A stretch of 14,284 nucleotides of DNA from Rhodobiaceae bacterium (lineage in GTDB: Bacteria; Pseudomonadota; Alphaproteobacteria; Parvibaculales; Parvibaculaceae): the NCBI GenBank assembly GCA_027352645.1, contig DAIEIL010000070.1, positions 1-14,284 on the forward strand. Reading direction: 5' to 3'. Below are positions 1 to 6,814 of this stretch, piece by piece. A model generated the notes under the pieces. The model searched no databases. It saw only the letters and a program-made list of their open reading frames with translations, and had not been told where the DNA came from. The translations under genes and the position numbers were made by a program. The first letter of the stretch is position 1. Every line of letters begins with the position of its first letter.

Positions 1-746
1 TTGATCTTGTAGCCGAACTCTTTCGCGAACTTGATATCGGCGGCGGTGATCTTCTCAATGCCTTCGATATCCACGCTGCCGAAATCGACTTCGCGGCCAA
101 AGGCAAGACTCGCGAGGATCGCCAGCTTGTGCGCGGCGTCGATACCGCCGACATCGAAGCTCGGATCGGCTTCGGCATAGCCGAGCGCCTGCGCGTCCTT
201 CAGCACATCGGCGAAGTCGCGGCCCGTCGTCTCCATCTCGGTGAGAATGTAGTTGCAGGTGCCGTTGAGAATGCCGGTGACGCTTTCGATCTCGTTCGCG
301 GCAAGGCCTTCGCGCAGCGCCTTGATGATCGGAATGCCGCCCGCGACCGCCGCTTCATAGTTCAGCGCCACGCCTGCTTTTTCCGCAGCACGGGCGAGCG
401 CAACGCCGTGGTTGGCGATCAGCGCCTTGTTCGCGGTCACGACATGCTTGCCGTTGGCGAGCGCCGCTTCCACAAGCTCGCGCGCCACGCCTTCGGCGCC
501 GCCAATAAGCTCGACCACCACGTCGATGTCATCCGCCGTCGCGAGCTTGCGCGCGTCGTCTTCCCAACGCGCGGAACCGAGGTCGACGCCGCGCGTCTTC
601 GCCTTGTTCCGTGCACTGACGGCAACGATGTCGATCGGGCGTCCGGCAGCGGCAGCAAGGAACTCCCGTCGCGCGGCCAGAATCTTGACCACGCCGACCC
701 CGACGGTGCCGAGGCCCGCCACACCTATCCTGAGTGGTTTCGTCAC
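1..746 (-). CDS. hom: Homoserine dehydrogenase, N-terminal part (runs off left edge)
   Basis: NAD(P)-dependent reduction of aspartate semialdehyde to homoserine, the branch point towards threonine and methionine; cytosolic. I translated 248 residues by hand from a GTG start at 746. They show a Rossmann motif GLGTVG (residues 11-16), the VTANKAL segment (103-109), AGGIPII (135-141), the family signature GILNGTCNYI (158-167), and the substrate-site block with Asp203 and Lys207 in GIDAAHK. The family is usually about 430 residues, so the C-terminal part, including any ACT domain, lies outside the window. The GTG start overlaps the TGA stop of the upstream aminotransferase (GTGA, bases 746-743). 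There is no strong Shine-Dalgarno site, so translational coupling is likely. The identification is firm; the start is inferred from the fit to the family N-terminus. Confidence 0.95.
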   Translation of the reverse strand, partial: MTKPLRIGVAGLGTVGVGVVKILAARREFLAAAAGRPIDIVAVSARNKAKTRGVDLGSARWEDDARKLATADDIDVVVELIGGAEGVARELVEAALANGKHVVTANKALIANHGVALARAAEKAGVALNYEAAVAGGIPIIKALREGLAANEIESVTGILNGTCNYILTEMETTGRDFADVLKDAQALGYAEADPSFDVGGIDAAHKLAILASLAFGREVDFGSVDIEGIEKITAADIKFAKEFGYKI

Positions 747-2008
747 TGGCGGCTCGCTCTCGTCGAATTGGGATGCTGGACGACGTTGCTCTTGATCCCC
801 ATCCGATCCTCGTATTCCGCAATGATCTGGTCGGCGTTCTGCATCATGCGCTTCACATTGCGCGCGGCCTGACGGATGCGCTGCTCGTTTTCGACGAGAC
901 CGATGCGGACATGTCCATCGCCATACTCACCAAAGCCGATACCCGGCGCGACGGCCATGTCGGCCTGCTCGAGCAGCAGCGTCGCAAAGCCCATCGAGCC
1001 GAGATGTCGGAACTTCTCCGGGATCGGCGACCAGGCGAACATGCTGGCGGGCGGGCTCGGAATGTCCCAGCCAGCGCGGGCCATGCTGTCGACGAGCACG
1101 TCGCGACGGCTCTTGTAGGTCTGGCGGATTTCCTCGATGCAATCGGTCGGGCCGTTGAGCGCCGCCGTCGCCGCCACCTGAATGGGGGTGAAGGCGCCGT
1201 AATCGAGATAGGACTTCACGCGGCCAAGCGCGTTGATGAGACGGTCGTTGCCGACCGCAAAGCCCATGCGCCAACCCGGCATGGCGAAGGTCTTGGAGAG
1301 CGAGGTGAACTCCACCGCCCGCTCCTTCGCGCCCGGCACCTGCAGGATCGAGGGTGGCGGATTGCCGTCGAAATAGATCTCGGAATAGGCGAGATCGGAG
1401 ATGATGTAGATGTCGTGCTTGGCTGCGAAGGCGACGACATCGCGATAGAAATCGAGATCGGCCACCTGCGCCGTCGGGTTCGACGGATAGGAGACGACGA
1501 GCGCCGTGGGCTTCGGCACGCTGTGGCGCACGCCGCGCTCAAGCATGTCGAAGAAGCCGGACGGGCTCTCGAAGGGCACCGAGCGGATGACGGCACCCGA
1601 AATGATGAAGCCGAATGCGTGGATCGGATAGCTCGGATTCGGGCAGAGGATGACGTCGCCGGGCGCGGTGATCGCCTGTGCGAGATTGGCGAGACCCTCT
1701 TTCGAGCCGAGCGTCGCGATGACTTCCGTTTCCGGATTGAGCTTCACGCCGAAGCGGCGCTCGTAATAAGCGGCCTGGGCGCGGCGCAGGCCGGGAATGC
1801 CGCGCGACGAGGAATAGCGATGCGTCTTCGGGTCGCGAACCGCCTCGATCAGCTTTTCGACGATGTGCGGCGGCGTCGGCATGTCGGGGTTGCCCATGCC
1901 GAAGTCGATGATGTCCTTGCCCTCGGCGCGCGCCTTGGCCTTGAGCTTGTTCACGCTCTCGAAGACATAGGGGGGCAGACGCTTTATGCGGTGGAACTCT
2001 TCGCTCAT
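743..2008 (-). CDS. alaC: AlaC/DapL-like class I/II aminotransferase
   Basis: PLP-dependent aminotransferase of fold type I, 421 residues. It resembles E. coli AlaC (glutamate-pyruvate aminotransferase) along its whole length from memory: IDFGMGNPD (34-42), YSSSRGIPGLRRA (65-77), PNPSYPIHAFG (123-133), PSNPTAQ (175-181), DLAYSEIYFDG (205-215), the PLP lysine Lys239 in SLSKTFAMPGWRMGF, and HVRIGLVENE near the C-terminus. Such proteins are often annotated as LL-diaminopimelate aminotransferase, but AlaC-type alanine synthesis is the better guess; substrate cannot be read from sequence. An AGGA site sits 7 bases before the ATG. It is the first gene of a pair with hom (4-base overlap), which suggests an amino-acid operon continuing past the left edge. 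Confidence 0.93.
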   Translation of the reverse strand: MSEEFHRIKRLPPYVFESVNKLKAKARAEGKDIIDFGMGNPDMPTPPHIVEKLIEAVRDPKTHRYSSSRGIPGLRRAQAAYYERRFGVKLNPETEVIATLGSKEGLANLAQAITAPGDVILCPNPSYPIHAFGFIISGAVIRSVPFESPSGFFDMLERGVRHSVPKPTALVVSYPSNPTAQVADLDFYRDVVAFAAKHDIYIISDLAYSEIYFDGNPPPSILQVPGAKERAVEFTSLSKTFAMPGWRMGFAVGNDRLINALGRVKSYLDYGAFTPIQVAATAALNGPTDCIEEIRQTYKSRRDVLVDSMARAGWDIPSPPASMFAWSPIPEKFRHLGSMGFATLLLEQADMAVAPGIGFGEYGDGHVRIGLVENEQRIRQAARNVKRMMQNADQIIAEYEDRMGIKSNVVQHPNSTRASRQ

Positions 2009-2063
2009 GGCCAGATCCTGAATTGACGCCGGACATTCACCCTAATGGGGCGATCCGGGCGCC

Positions 2064-2069
2064 CTTATA
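2064..2069 (-). promoter_or_regulatory. Possible -10 element upstream of the aminotransferase
   Basis: On the minus strand a TATAAG hexamer stands about 56 bases before the aminotransferase ATG, in otherwise GC-rich DNA. No convincing -35 box lies 16-18 bases upstream of it, so this is only a candidate promoter for the aminotransferase-hom pair. Confidence 0.2.
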
Positions 2070-2130
2070 GCTCCAAAGCCCCGGCCGGGCCACGTTCAAA
2101 TGGCCGAAACCGCAGGCAAATCCTTGCAGA

Positions 2131-2160
2131 AGGGACAAGGGCCATATGGCCCCCGTCCTG
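2131..2160. repeat. Palindrome GGGCCATATGGCCC with extended arms
   Basis: A perfect 14-base palindrome (2139-2152) is flanked after two mismatches by further pairing bases (2132-2136 with 2155-2159). It lies between the lipoprotein stop and the aminotransferase start. No T-run follows on either strand, so it is not a classic intrinsic terminator. It could be a protein-binding operator or an RNA hairpin; the function is unknown. Confidence 0.5.
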
Positions 2161-2180
2161 AGGCGGGATTGTGACGCATT

Positions 2181-2218
2181 CGAAGGGAATCGGGAATAAA
2201 TGATCCCGGCATCCCTCG
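2181..2218 (-). terminator. Hairpin just after the lipoprotein stop, no T-run
   Basis: The arms 2181-2195 and 2204-2218 pair as CGGGA/TCCCG, a small internal mismatch, AGGGA/TCCCT and an outer CG pair, around an 8-base AT-rich loop. It begins 6 bases after the lipoprotein TAG (2224-2226), the usual place for a 3'-end hairpin. The missing U-tract means it may protect an mRNA 3' end or act weakly rather than terminate efficiently. Confidence 0.4.
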
Positions 2219-2223
2219 GGGCC

Positions 2224-3084
2224 CTACTTGCCCCCACCGACTGTCGGCTTGACCTCGACCGGCGTGGTCGGCGCGGCAGTGACCGGCTGTTCGGCATTCG
2301 GATCGGGCTTCTCCTCGGCCGGCTCCGCCGAAGCGGCGGGCGCATCCTTCGCCGGGGGCAGGCCTCGCGCCTCCTCGAGCGTCCTGTGACCGCCACGGGT
2401 CGGCACGGGGATAACACCCGGTTCGAGATTCAGCTTCTTCTCGGGCGCGGCAGGCGCTTCGTTCGTCGGCGCCATTGCGGCGGGTTCTGGCAATGCCGGG
2501 GGCGTTGCCGCAGGCGGGGTTTCCGTCGGCGTCGGGGCCTTAACGGCGGCGGGCTTGGTCACCGGGGCGGAAGGCTTCACCTGAGCGGGAACGGGCGTTG
2601 GCGTTGGTGCGGGCGTGACGACCGGCGCGGCTACCGGAGCCTTGACCGGCGCGGGTGCCTTCACAGCCGGCGGCGGCGTCGGAACCGGCGCGGCGGCCGG
2701 GGCCGTCATTGCCGGTGCAGGTACAGGCGCAGGCGTTGCCGCCACAGGCTGAGGGGCCGCTGTCGAGCCGGTGCGCAGAGCGTCGTCCGTCTGCTTCGCG
2801 GCGGCGCGGTCGGCGGCCAGGCTCCTTGCGATATCTTCCTGCTGGTCCTTGGGTGTCGCAGCCGGCGCGCTCGAGGGCACCTTGGCCAGATCGGGGAAGC
2901 TGTTCGAGCCGGGCTGGGCCTCGGCAGGCTTGGTCTGCCCATAAACGGGGCTGGGCTTCGCATCGTCCGGAATCGCGGAGCAGCCGGCCAAGGCGCCCGC
3001 AACGAGAGCCGCGGCCCCGGCCTGCGTCAGAAACGCCCCGAGAGTGCCGTTGCGTATTCCGCCGTTCCAACCATGCCGGGACAT
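2224..3084 (-). CDS. Pro/Ala-rich putative lipoprotein of unknown function
   Basis: I do not recognise a family. The 286-residue product starts with a lipoprotein signal peptide: hydrophobic stretch QAGAAALVAGALAGC ending in a lipobox LAGC with Cys35 as the lipidation site and Ser at +2, which favours an outer-membrane or periplasm-facing location. Residues 113-215 are low complexity, rich in Pro, Ala, Val and Lys (PAP, VKAP and TPTP units), probably an extended linker. The segment at 217-244 (LNLEPGVIPVPTRGG then HRTLEEARGLPP) is more complex and may be the functional or conserved part; the tail is again Pro/Glu/Ala rich. The start at 3084 has a strong AAGGAG site 8 bases upstream; the upstream ORF extension lacks signal-peptide logic and was rejected. 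It is divergent from phaC; whether the two are linked is unknown. Confidence 0.75.
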   Translation of the reverse strand: MSRHGWNGGIRNGTLGAFLTQAGAAALVAGALAGCSAIPDDAKPSPVYGQTKPAEAQPGSNSFPDLAKVPSSAPAATPKDQQEDIARSLAADRAAAKQTDDALRTGSTAAPQPVAATPAPVPAPAMTAPAAAPVPTPPPAVKAPAPVKAPVAAPVVTPAPTPTPVPAQVKPSAPVTKPAAVKAPTPTETPPAATPPALPEPAAMAPTNEAPAAPEKKLNLEPGVIPVPTRGGHRTLEEARGLPPAKDAPAASAEPAEEKPDPNAEQPVTAAPTTPVEVKPTVGGGK

Positions 3085-3173
3085 TCGTGTAGCTCCTTGA
3101 CCGCTTTTGGATGCCCTGCCCAGATCCACGCGAGCCGAAAGGTGTCGCGCTGCCCCTAGGCGAGCGTTGCCAA

Positions 3174-3205
3174 CCGTATAGTATAAGAACGAAACAAAAA
3201 ACCGT
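3174..3205. promoter_or_regulatory. AT-rich segment in the lipoprotein/phaC divergent intergenic region
   Basis: The 223 bases between the two start codons contain a conspicuous AT-rich island. On the plus strand TATAGT (3177-3182) and TATAAG (3182-3187) resemble -10 boxes; on the minus strand TATACT (3185-3180) does. Good -35 partners at normal spacing are not visible for any of them. This is the likeliest site for the divergent promoters, inferred from base composition and position only. Confidence 0.3.
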
Positions 3206-3307
3206 TTGTCGCAGGTCCGAAAACCAGTCTCAATCGAGCTAGCGAGCCGCGGCCTGTCGGAAACAGGCTTCAAGAAATTGTCGCGCCCCATCGCGAAGAT
3301 CGTTGCC

Positions 3308-5218
3308 ATGACAGAAAAGACGACAACGACGACGAAAACAATGCCGAAGCGCGCCAGGAACCCGAAGCCCGAACTTCCGCCTCAGCCGGACGCAGCGTCG
3401 TCCGCCGCCGGAGCGCCTTCCGGGAACGAGCAGCCGCCCTACCCGGTGCCCGACATGGGCGCTCTGGCGATCAATCTGATCAAGGCTGCAACGCTCGGTC
3501 AGAAGGCAGCGCGGCTCATGGCAGGGAGCGAAGGCCGCGGCGCTGCCGAATCGACCATGCTGGACGTGAGACGCATCGGCAAGACCATGCTCGATGTCGC
3601 AACCAGCTATGTTCGCGATCCCGCGCGGCTGGTCGAATCCCAGCTCCAGCTCTGGAACGGATATATCGACCTCTTTCAGACGGCGACCCGGCGCTTCCTT
3701 GGCGAAGACACGAAGCCCGTCGTCGAACCCTCGCGCTCCGACAAGCGCTTCAAGGATCCGGAGTGGCAGAACAATCTCGTCTTCGATCTGCTGAAACAGT
3801 CCTACCTCATCGCGAGCCAGTGGCTGACTCAGCAGGTGCAGACGACGCAGGGCATCGACGCGCATACGCGCAAGAAGGCCGACTTCTATGTCCGCCAGTT
3901 CGCCAATGCCTTCTCGCCCTCGAACTTCCTGCTGACCAATCCTGAGGTGCTGCGCACCACGCTTGCCACCAATGGCGAGAACCTCGTGCTCGGCATGCAG
4001 CATATGCTTGAGGATGTGGAGCGCGGCAATGGCCGTCTGCAGATCCAGCAGACCGACATGAAGGCCTTTCGTCTCGGCGAAAACATCGCGCTGACGCCCG
4101 GCAAGGTCGTCTACCAGAACGATCTCATCCAGCTGCTGCAATATGAGCCGACAACCGAAAAGGTCCACAAGCGGCCGCTGCTCATCTTCCCGCCCTGGAT
4201 CAACAAATATTATATCCTCGACCTCACGCCGGAAAAATCCTTCGTCAAATGGGCCGTGGCGCAGGGCTTCACCGTCTTCGTGGTGAGCTGGGTCAATCCC
4301 GACGCGCAGCTCGCGATGAAGAGCTTCGAAAGCTACATGTTCGACGGCGTCTATGACGCGCTCGAAGCGGTGGAAAAGGCGACGGGCGAAAAGGAAGTCA
4401 ACGCCATCGGCTATTGCATCGGCGGCACGCTGCTCGCATCAAGCCTCGCCCACATGGCTGCCAAGGGCGACAAGCGTATCAAATCCGCGACCTTCTTCGC
4501 CACGCAGGTCGATTTCACCGAAGCAGGCGATCTTCAGGTCTTCATCGACGAGGAGCAGATCGCCGAGGTCGAGCAGCAGATGGAAGCGCATGGCGGCGTG
4601 CTCGAAGGCTCGGCCATGGCCTCGACCTTCAACATGCTGCGCTCGAACGAGCTGATCTGGTCTTACGTGGTCAACAACTACCTGCTCGGCCGCGAGCCCG
4701 TTCCGTTCGATCTTCTCTACTGGAACGCCGACGCAACGCGCATGCCTGCGAAGATGCACATCTTCTATTTGCGCGAATGCTACCTCCGGAACAATCTCGC
4801 GGAAGGCAGGATGGCGCTCGGCGGCGTGGACCTCGACCTCTCGAAGGTGACAATCCCCGTCTACCTCCAGTCGAGCCGCGAGGACCACATTGCGCCTTAT
4901 AATTCGGTCTACAAGGCGACGCGTCTCTTCAGCGGCCCGGTGAAATTCATCATCGCCGGGTCCGGCCATATCGCAGGCGTCATCAATCCGCCTACGGCGC
5001 AAAAATACCAGTACTGGACGAATGACGAACGCCCCGCGACACCTGACGCATGGCTCGCCGGCGCGACGGAAACGCCCGGCTCCTGGTGGCCGGACTGGCA
5101 CTTATGGATCAAGGACATGGCGGGCGAGCTTGTTCCCGCCCGCATTCCCGGCGACCGGGGACTCCCCGTGCTTGAAAACGCGCCCGGCTCCTATGTGATG
5201 GTCAAATCCGGCGAATAG
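3308..5218 (+). CDS. phaC: Class I poly(3-hydroxyalkanoate) synthase
   Basis: Polymerises (R)-3-hydroxyacyl-CoA, typically 3-hydroxybutyryl-CoA, into PHA at the surface of cytoplasmic granules. The 636-residue product has the PhaC N-terminal domain (about 80-260, with PSNFLLTNPEVLRTT at 204-218) and an alpha/beta-hydrolase domain. The lipase-like box is GYCIGG with nucleophile Cys370, Asp526 lies in SSREDHIAP and His554 in GSGHIAG, matching the Cys-Asp-His triad of the family; PPWINKYYILDL (295-306) is also diagnostic. The N-terminus has a Thr-rich run encoded by an ACG/ACA repeat and a Pro/Ala-rich stretch. I chose the ATG at 3308; only a weak GAAGA-type site precedes it, and an upstream TTG at 3206 would add an atypical extension. 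No phaA, phaB, phaR or phasin gene is adjacent. Confidence 0.96.
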   Translation: MTEKTTTTTKTMPKRARNPKPELPPQPDAASSAAGAPSGNEQPPYPVPDMGALAINLIKAATLGQKAARLMAGSEGRGAAESTMLDVRRIGKTMLDVATSYVRDPARLVESQLQLWNGYIDLFQTATRRFLGEDTKPVVEPSRSDKRFKDPEWQNNLVFDLLKQSYLIASQWLTQQVQTTQGIDAHTRKKADFYVRQFANAFSPSNFLLTNPEVLRTTLATNGENLVLGMQHMLEDVERGNGRLQIQQTDMKAFRLGENIALTPGKVVYQNDLIQLLQYEPTTEKVHKRPLLIFPPWINKYYILDLTPEKSFVKWAVAQGFTVFVVSWVNPDAQLAMKSFESYMFDGVYDALEAVEKATGEKEVNAIGYCIGGTLLASSLAHMAAKGDKRIKSATFFATQVDFTEAGDLQVFIDEEQIAEVEQQMEAHGGVLEGSAMASTFNMLRSNELIWSYVVNNYLLGREPVPFDLLYWNADATRMPAKMHIFYLRECYLRNNLAEGRMALGGVDLDLSKVTIPVYLQSSREDHIAPYNSVYKATRLFSGPVKFIIAGSGHIAGVINPPTAQKYQYWTNDERPATPDAWLAGATETPGSWWPDWHLWIKDMAGELVPARIPGDRGLPVLENAPGSYVMVKSGE

Positions 5219-5255
5219 GCGTCCGGCCTTCCGCGATCATTTTCCCGACATCACC

Positions 5256-5282
5256 CTCGATCGTCCCGCAGACGGCATCGAG
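5256..5282 (+). terminator. Hairpin downstream of phaC, no T-run
   Basis: CTCGAT-CGTC (5256-5265) can pair with GACG-ATCGAG (5271-5282, two-base bulge) around a five-base loop. It lies 38 bases after the phaC stop. No T-run follows, so its role as a terminator is only suggested by location. Confidence 0.35.
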
Positions 5283-5392
5283 CCTGATCTACTGCCTCGG
5301 TCGAGCGCTCGCCGCATTCCCGCAGGCCCCACTTCGAAAATAGCAACTGTCCCCAAAGCGGTACGCCAGCTAGCTTTGTGCGAATTAAAGCC

Positions 5393-5397
5393 GGAGG
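5393..5397 (+). promoter_or_regulatory. Shine-Dalgarno GGAGG deciding a CTG start
   Basis: GGAGG lies 6 bases before CTG 5404 and about 57 bases before the first in-frame ATG (5455), far too distant to serve that ATG. An in-frame TAA at 5386-5388 limits the possible starts to ATC 5401, CTG 5404 or later codons. Confidence 0.6.
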
Positions 5398-5403
5398 CCC
5401 ATC

Positions 5404-6246
5404 CTGTCTCTCTCCATCACGCTGCTCGTCCTTCTCGCCGCGCTGCTTCATGCGATGTGGAACGCGCTCCTCAAGTCGAATACCGACCGGCTGTCGATGA
5501 TGGCCTTCGTCGCGGGCAGTGGCAGCCTGATGATGCTGCCGCTGCTGCCCTTCACGCCGGTGCCGAGCTGGGAGGTGTGGAAGATCATCCTGCTCTCGCT
5601 GGCGTTCCATACCGGCTACAAGATCTTCCTCATCAAGGCCTATACGCATGGCGATTTCGGGCAGGTTTACCCGCTGGCGCGCGGCTTCGCCCCTGCCATC
5701 GTCACGGTCGTTGGCTTCGTTTTTCTCGGCGAGCAACTGGCGCTCACGGCAACCGTCGGCATCGTCCTGATCCTAGCCGGCGTGGTCAGCCTCGCCTGGC
5801 GCTCGAAGAACGGCACGCAGAGCCCTACCAATCCGCATGCGATCTTCTATGCCCTCGGCACCTCGCTCTTCATCGCGAGCTATACGCTCAATGACGGGCT
5901 AGGCGGCCGCACCGCACTCACGCCGAGCGATTACGTGATCTGGCTCTTCGCGCTCGACGGTATCTCCATCGTGCTGATCGCGCTCTGGCGGCGCGGTCCC
6001 GCCCTGCTCCGCCCGCAACGCGCATGGGCTTATGGCGCGGCCGGCGGTGCCGCCTCGACCGTCGCCTACTGGCTCGTCATCTGGGCCATGTCGGTCACTC
6101 CGCTCGGTCCCGTCGCGGCCTTGCGCGAAACCAGCGTCGTCTTCGGCGCGCTGATCTCCGGCTTCATCCTCAAGGAAGGCCTCGGATGGCGCTCGGTGGT
6201 GGCCGCCGCCACGGTCGCGGCGGGCGTCATCCTGCTGAAGCTCTGA
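5404..6246 (+). CDS. EamA/DMT-superfamily membrane transporter, probable CTG start
   Basis: Integral inner-membrane protein of the drug/metabolite transporter superfamily, about ten transmembrane helices in two EamA repeats; substrate unknown. From CTG 5404 it has 280 residues, the usual family length. The first helix (SITLLVLLAALLHAMWNALLK) matches the common N-terminus of these proteins, including the His-Ala-x-Trp-Asn-Ala motif. YPLARGFAPAIVTVVGFVFLGE belongs to the first repeat, and GPVAALRETSVVFGALI with a final GWRSVVAAATVAAGVILLKL belongs to the second. Starting at the ATG 5455 would delete most of helix 1. A GGAGG site 6 bases before CTG supports the non-ATG start. The gene ends 4 bases from the convergent flavoprotein gene. 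The family is certain and the start is probable. Confidence 0.88.
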   Translation: MSLSITLLVLLAALLHAMWNALLKSNTDRLSMMAFVAGSGSLMMLPLLPFTPVPSWEVWKIILLSLAFHTGYKIFLIKAYTHGDFGQVYPLARGFAPAIVTVVGFVFLGEQLALTATVGIVLILAGVVSLAWRSKNGTQSPTNPHAIFYALGTSLFIASYTLNDGLGGRTALTPSDYVIWLFALDGISIVLIALWRRGPALLRPQRAWAYGAAGGAASTVAYWLVIWAMSVTPLGPVAALRETSVVFGALISGFILKEGLGWRSVVAAATVAAGVILLKL

Positions 6247-6250
6247 GAGC

Positions 6251-6811
6251 CTATTCAGCGGCGTCGAAAAGACCGGTCGGCAAGCCGTCGAGACTCACCA
6301 TGTTCTTCTCGCGGCGATAGGTGTCGAGGCCTTCTTCGCCCTTGCCTTCGGCCCACCGCGTCAGACCGGGGCGTTCTTCCCGATATTCGAAATGCGGAAC
6401 TGCATAGCCGCAGGATGTCTGCACCAGATCGATATCGAGCACCACCATCTGCCGCGCACCGGCAGGCTCGACGCCGCCGAACTGAGCCGCCAGCAATCGC
6501 GCATATTCCTCGCTGCCGCGCCGGATGACGCGCCCACGCCCATAAAGCCGCAGGATCATCGGCGCGCCTTCGAAGGCGCAGAACATGATCGTCAGCCGGC
6601 CATCCGCCTTGAGATGCGCGGCCGTTTCGCTGCCGCTGCCGGTATGGTCGAGATAGACGACACTATTGGGCCCAAGCACACGCAGCGCATCAAGCCCCTT
6701 GGGCGAGACATTGACGCGGCTCTCCGCCGCCGCCGAAGCGACGAAGAAGATGTGCTGGCGTTCAATGAAAGCGCGCAGGTCCGGTTCAATAGACGCGAAC
6801 TGCTTGGCCAT
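6251..6811 (-). CDS. Pyridoxamine 5'-phosphate oxidase-like FMN-binding protein
   Basis: Split-barrel flavoprotein of the PNPOx-like superfamily, 186 residues, presumably cytosolic. The N-terminal half shows the typical strands HIFFVASAAAESRVNVSPKG (20-39) and VVYLDHTGSGSETAAHL, then LTIMFCAFEGAPMILRLYGRGRV, consistent with FMN binding. The C-terminal part (TSCGYAVPHFEYREERPGL and RWAEGKGEEGL) looks like the subgroup often annotated as 'pyridoxamine 5'-phosphate oxidase family protein'. It is not the vitamin B6 enzyme PdxH itself; the reaction is unknown. It starts 3 bases after the argC stop, with GGAGG located 8 bases before its ATG, so it is co-transcribed with argC. It converges on the EamA gene with a gap of only 4 bases. 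Confidence 0.88.
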   Translation of the reverse strand: MAKQFASIEPDLRAFIERQHIFFVASAAAESRVNVSPKGLDALRVLGPNSVVYLDHTGSGSETAAHLKADGRLTIMFCAFEGAPMILRLYGRGRVIRRGSEEYARLLAAQFGGVEPAGARQMVVLDIDLVQTSCGYAVPHFEYREERPGLTRWAEGKGEEGLDTYRREKNMVSLDGLPTGLFDAAE

Positions 6812-6814
6812 GTC

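Noticed and set aside
734..2026. Long plus-strand open frame (430 codons) opposite the aminotransferase
   Set aside because: It is the GC-rich antisense shadow of the aminotransferase, Arg/Asp/His-rich with no recognisable motif, while the minus frame matches AlaC end to end.
2524..2760. Repetitive-looking Pro/Ala coding stretch considered as a tandem DNA repeat
   Set aside because: Units vary in length and codons, so this is amino-acid low complexity rather than an exact DNA repeat or CRISPR-like array.
2200..3159. Plus-strand Arg/Gly-rich open frame opposite the lipoprotein
   Set aside because: Composition is the complement of Pro/Ala codons; the minus frame has a strong ribosome site, a signal peptide and a lipobox.
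3206..3307. TTG start giving PhaC a 34-residue extension
   Set aside because: The added residues are not family-like and no ribosome site precedes the TTG; ATG 3308 was preferred although its own site is weak.
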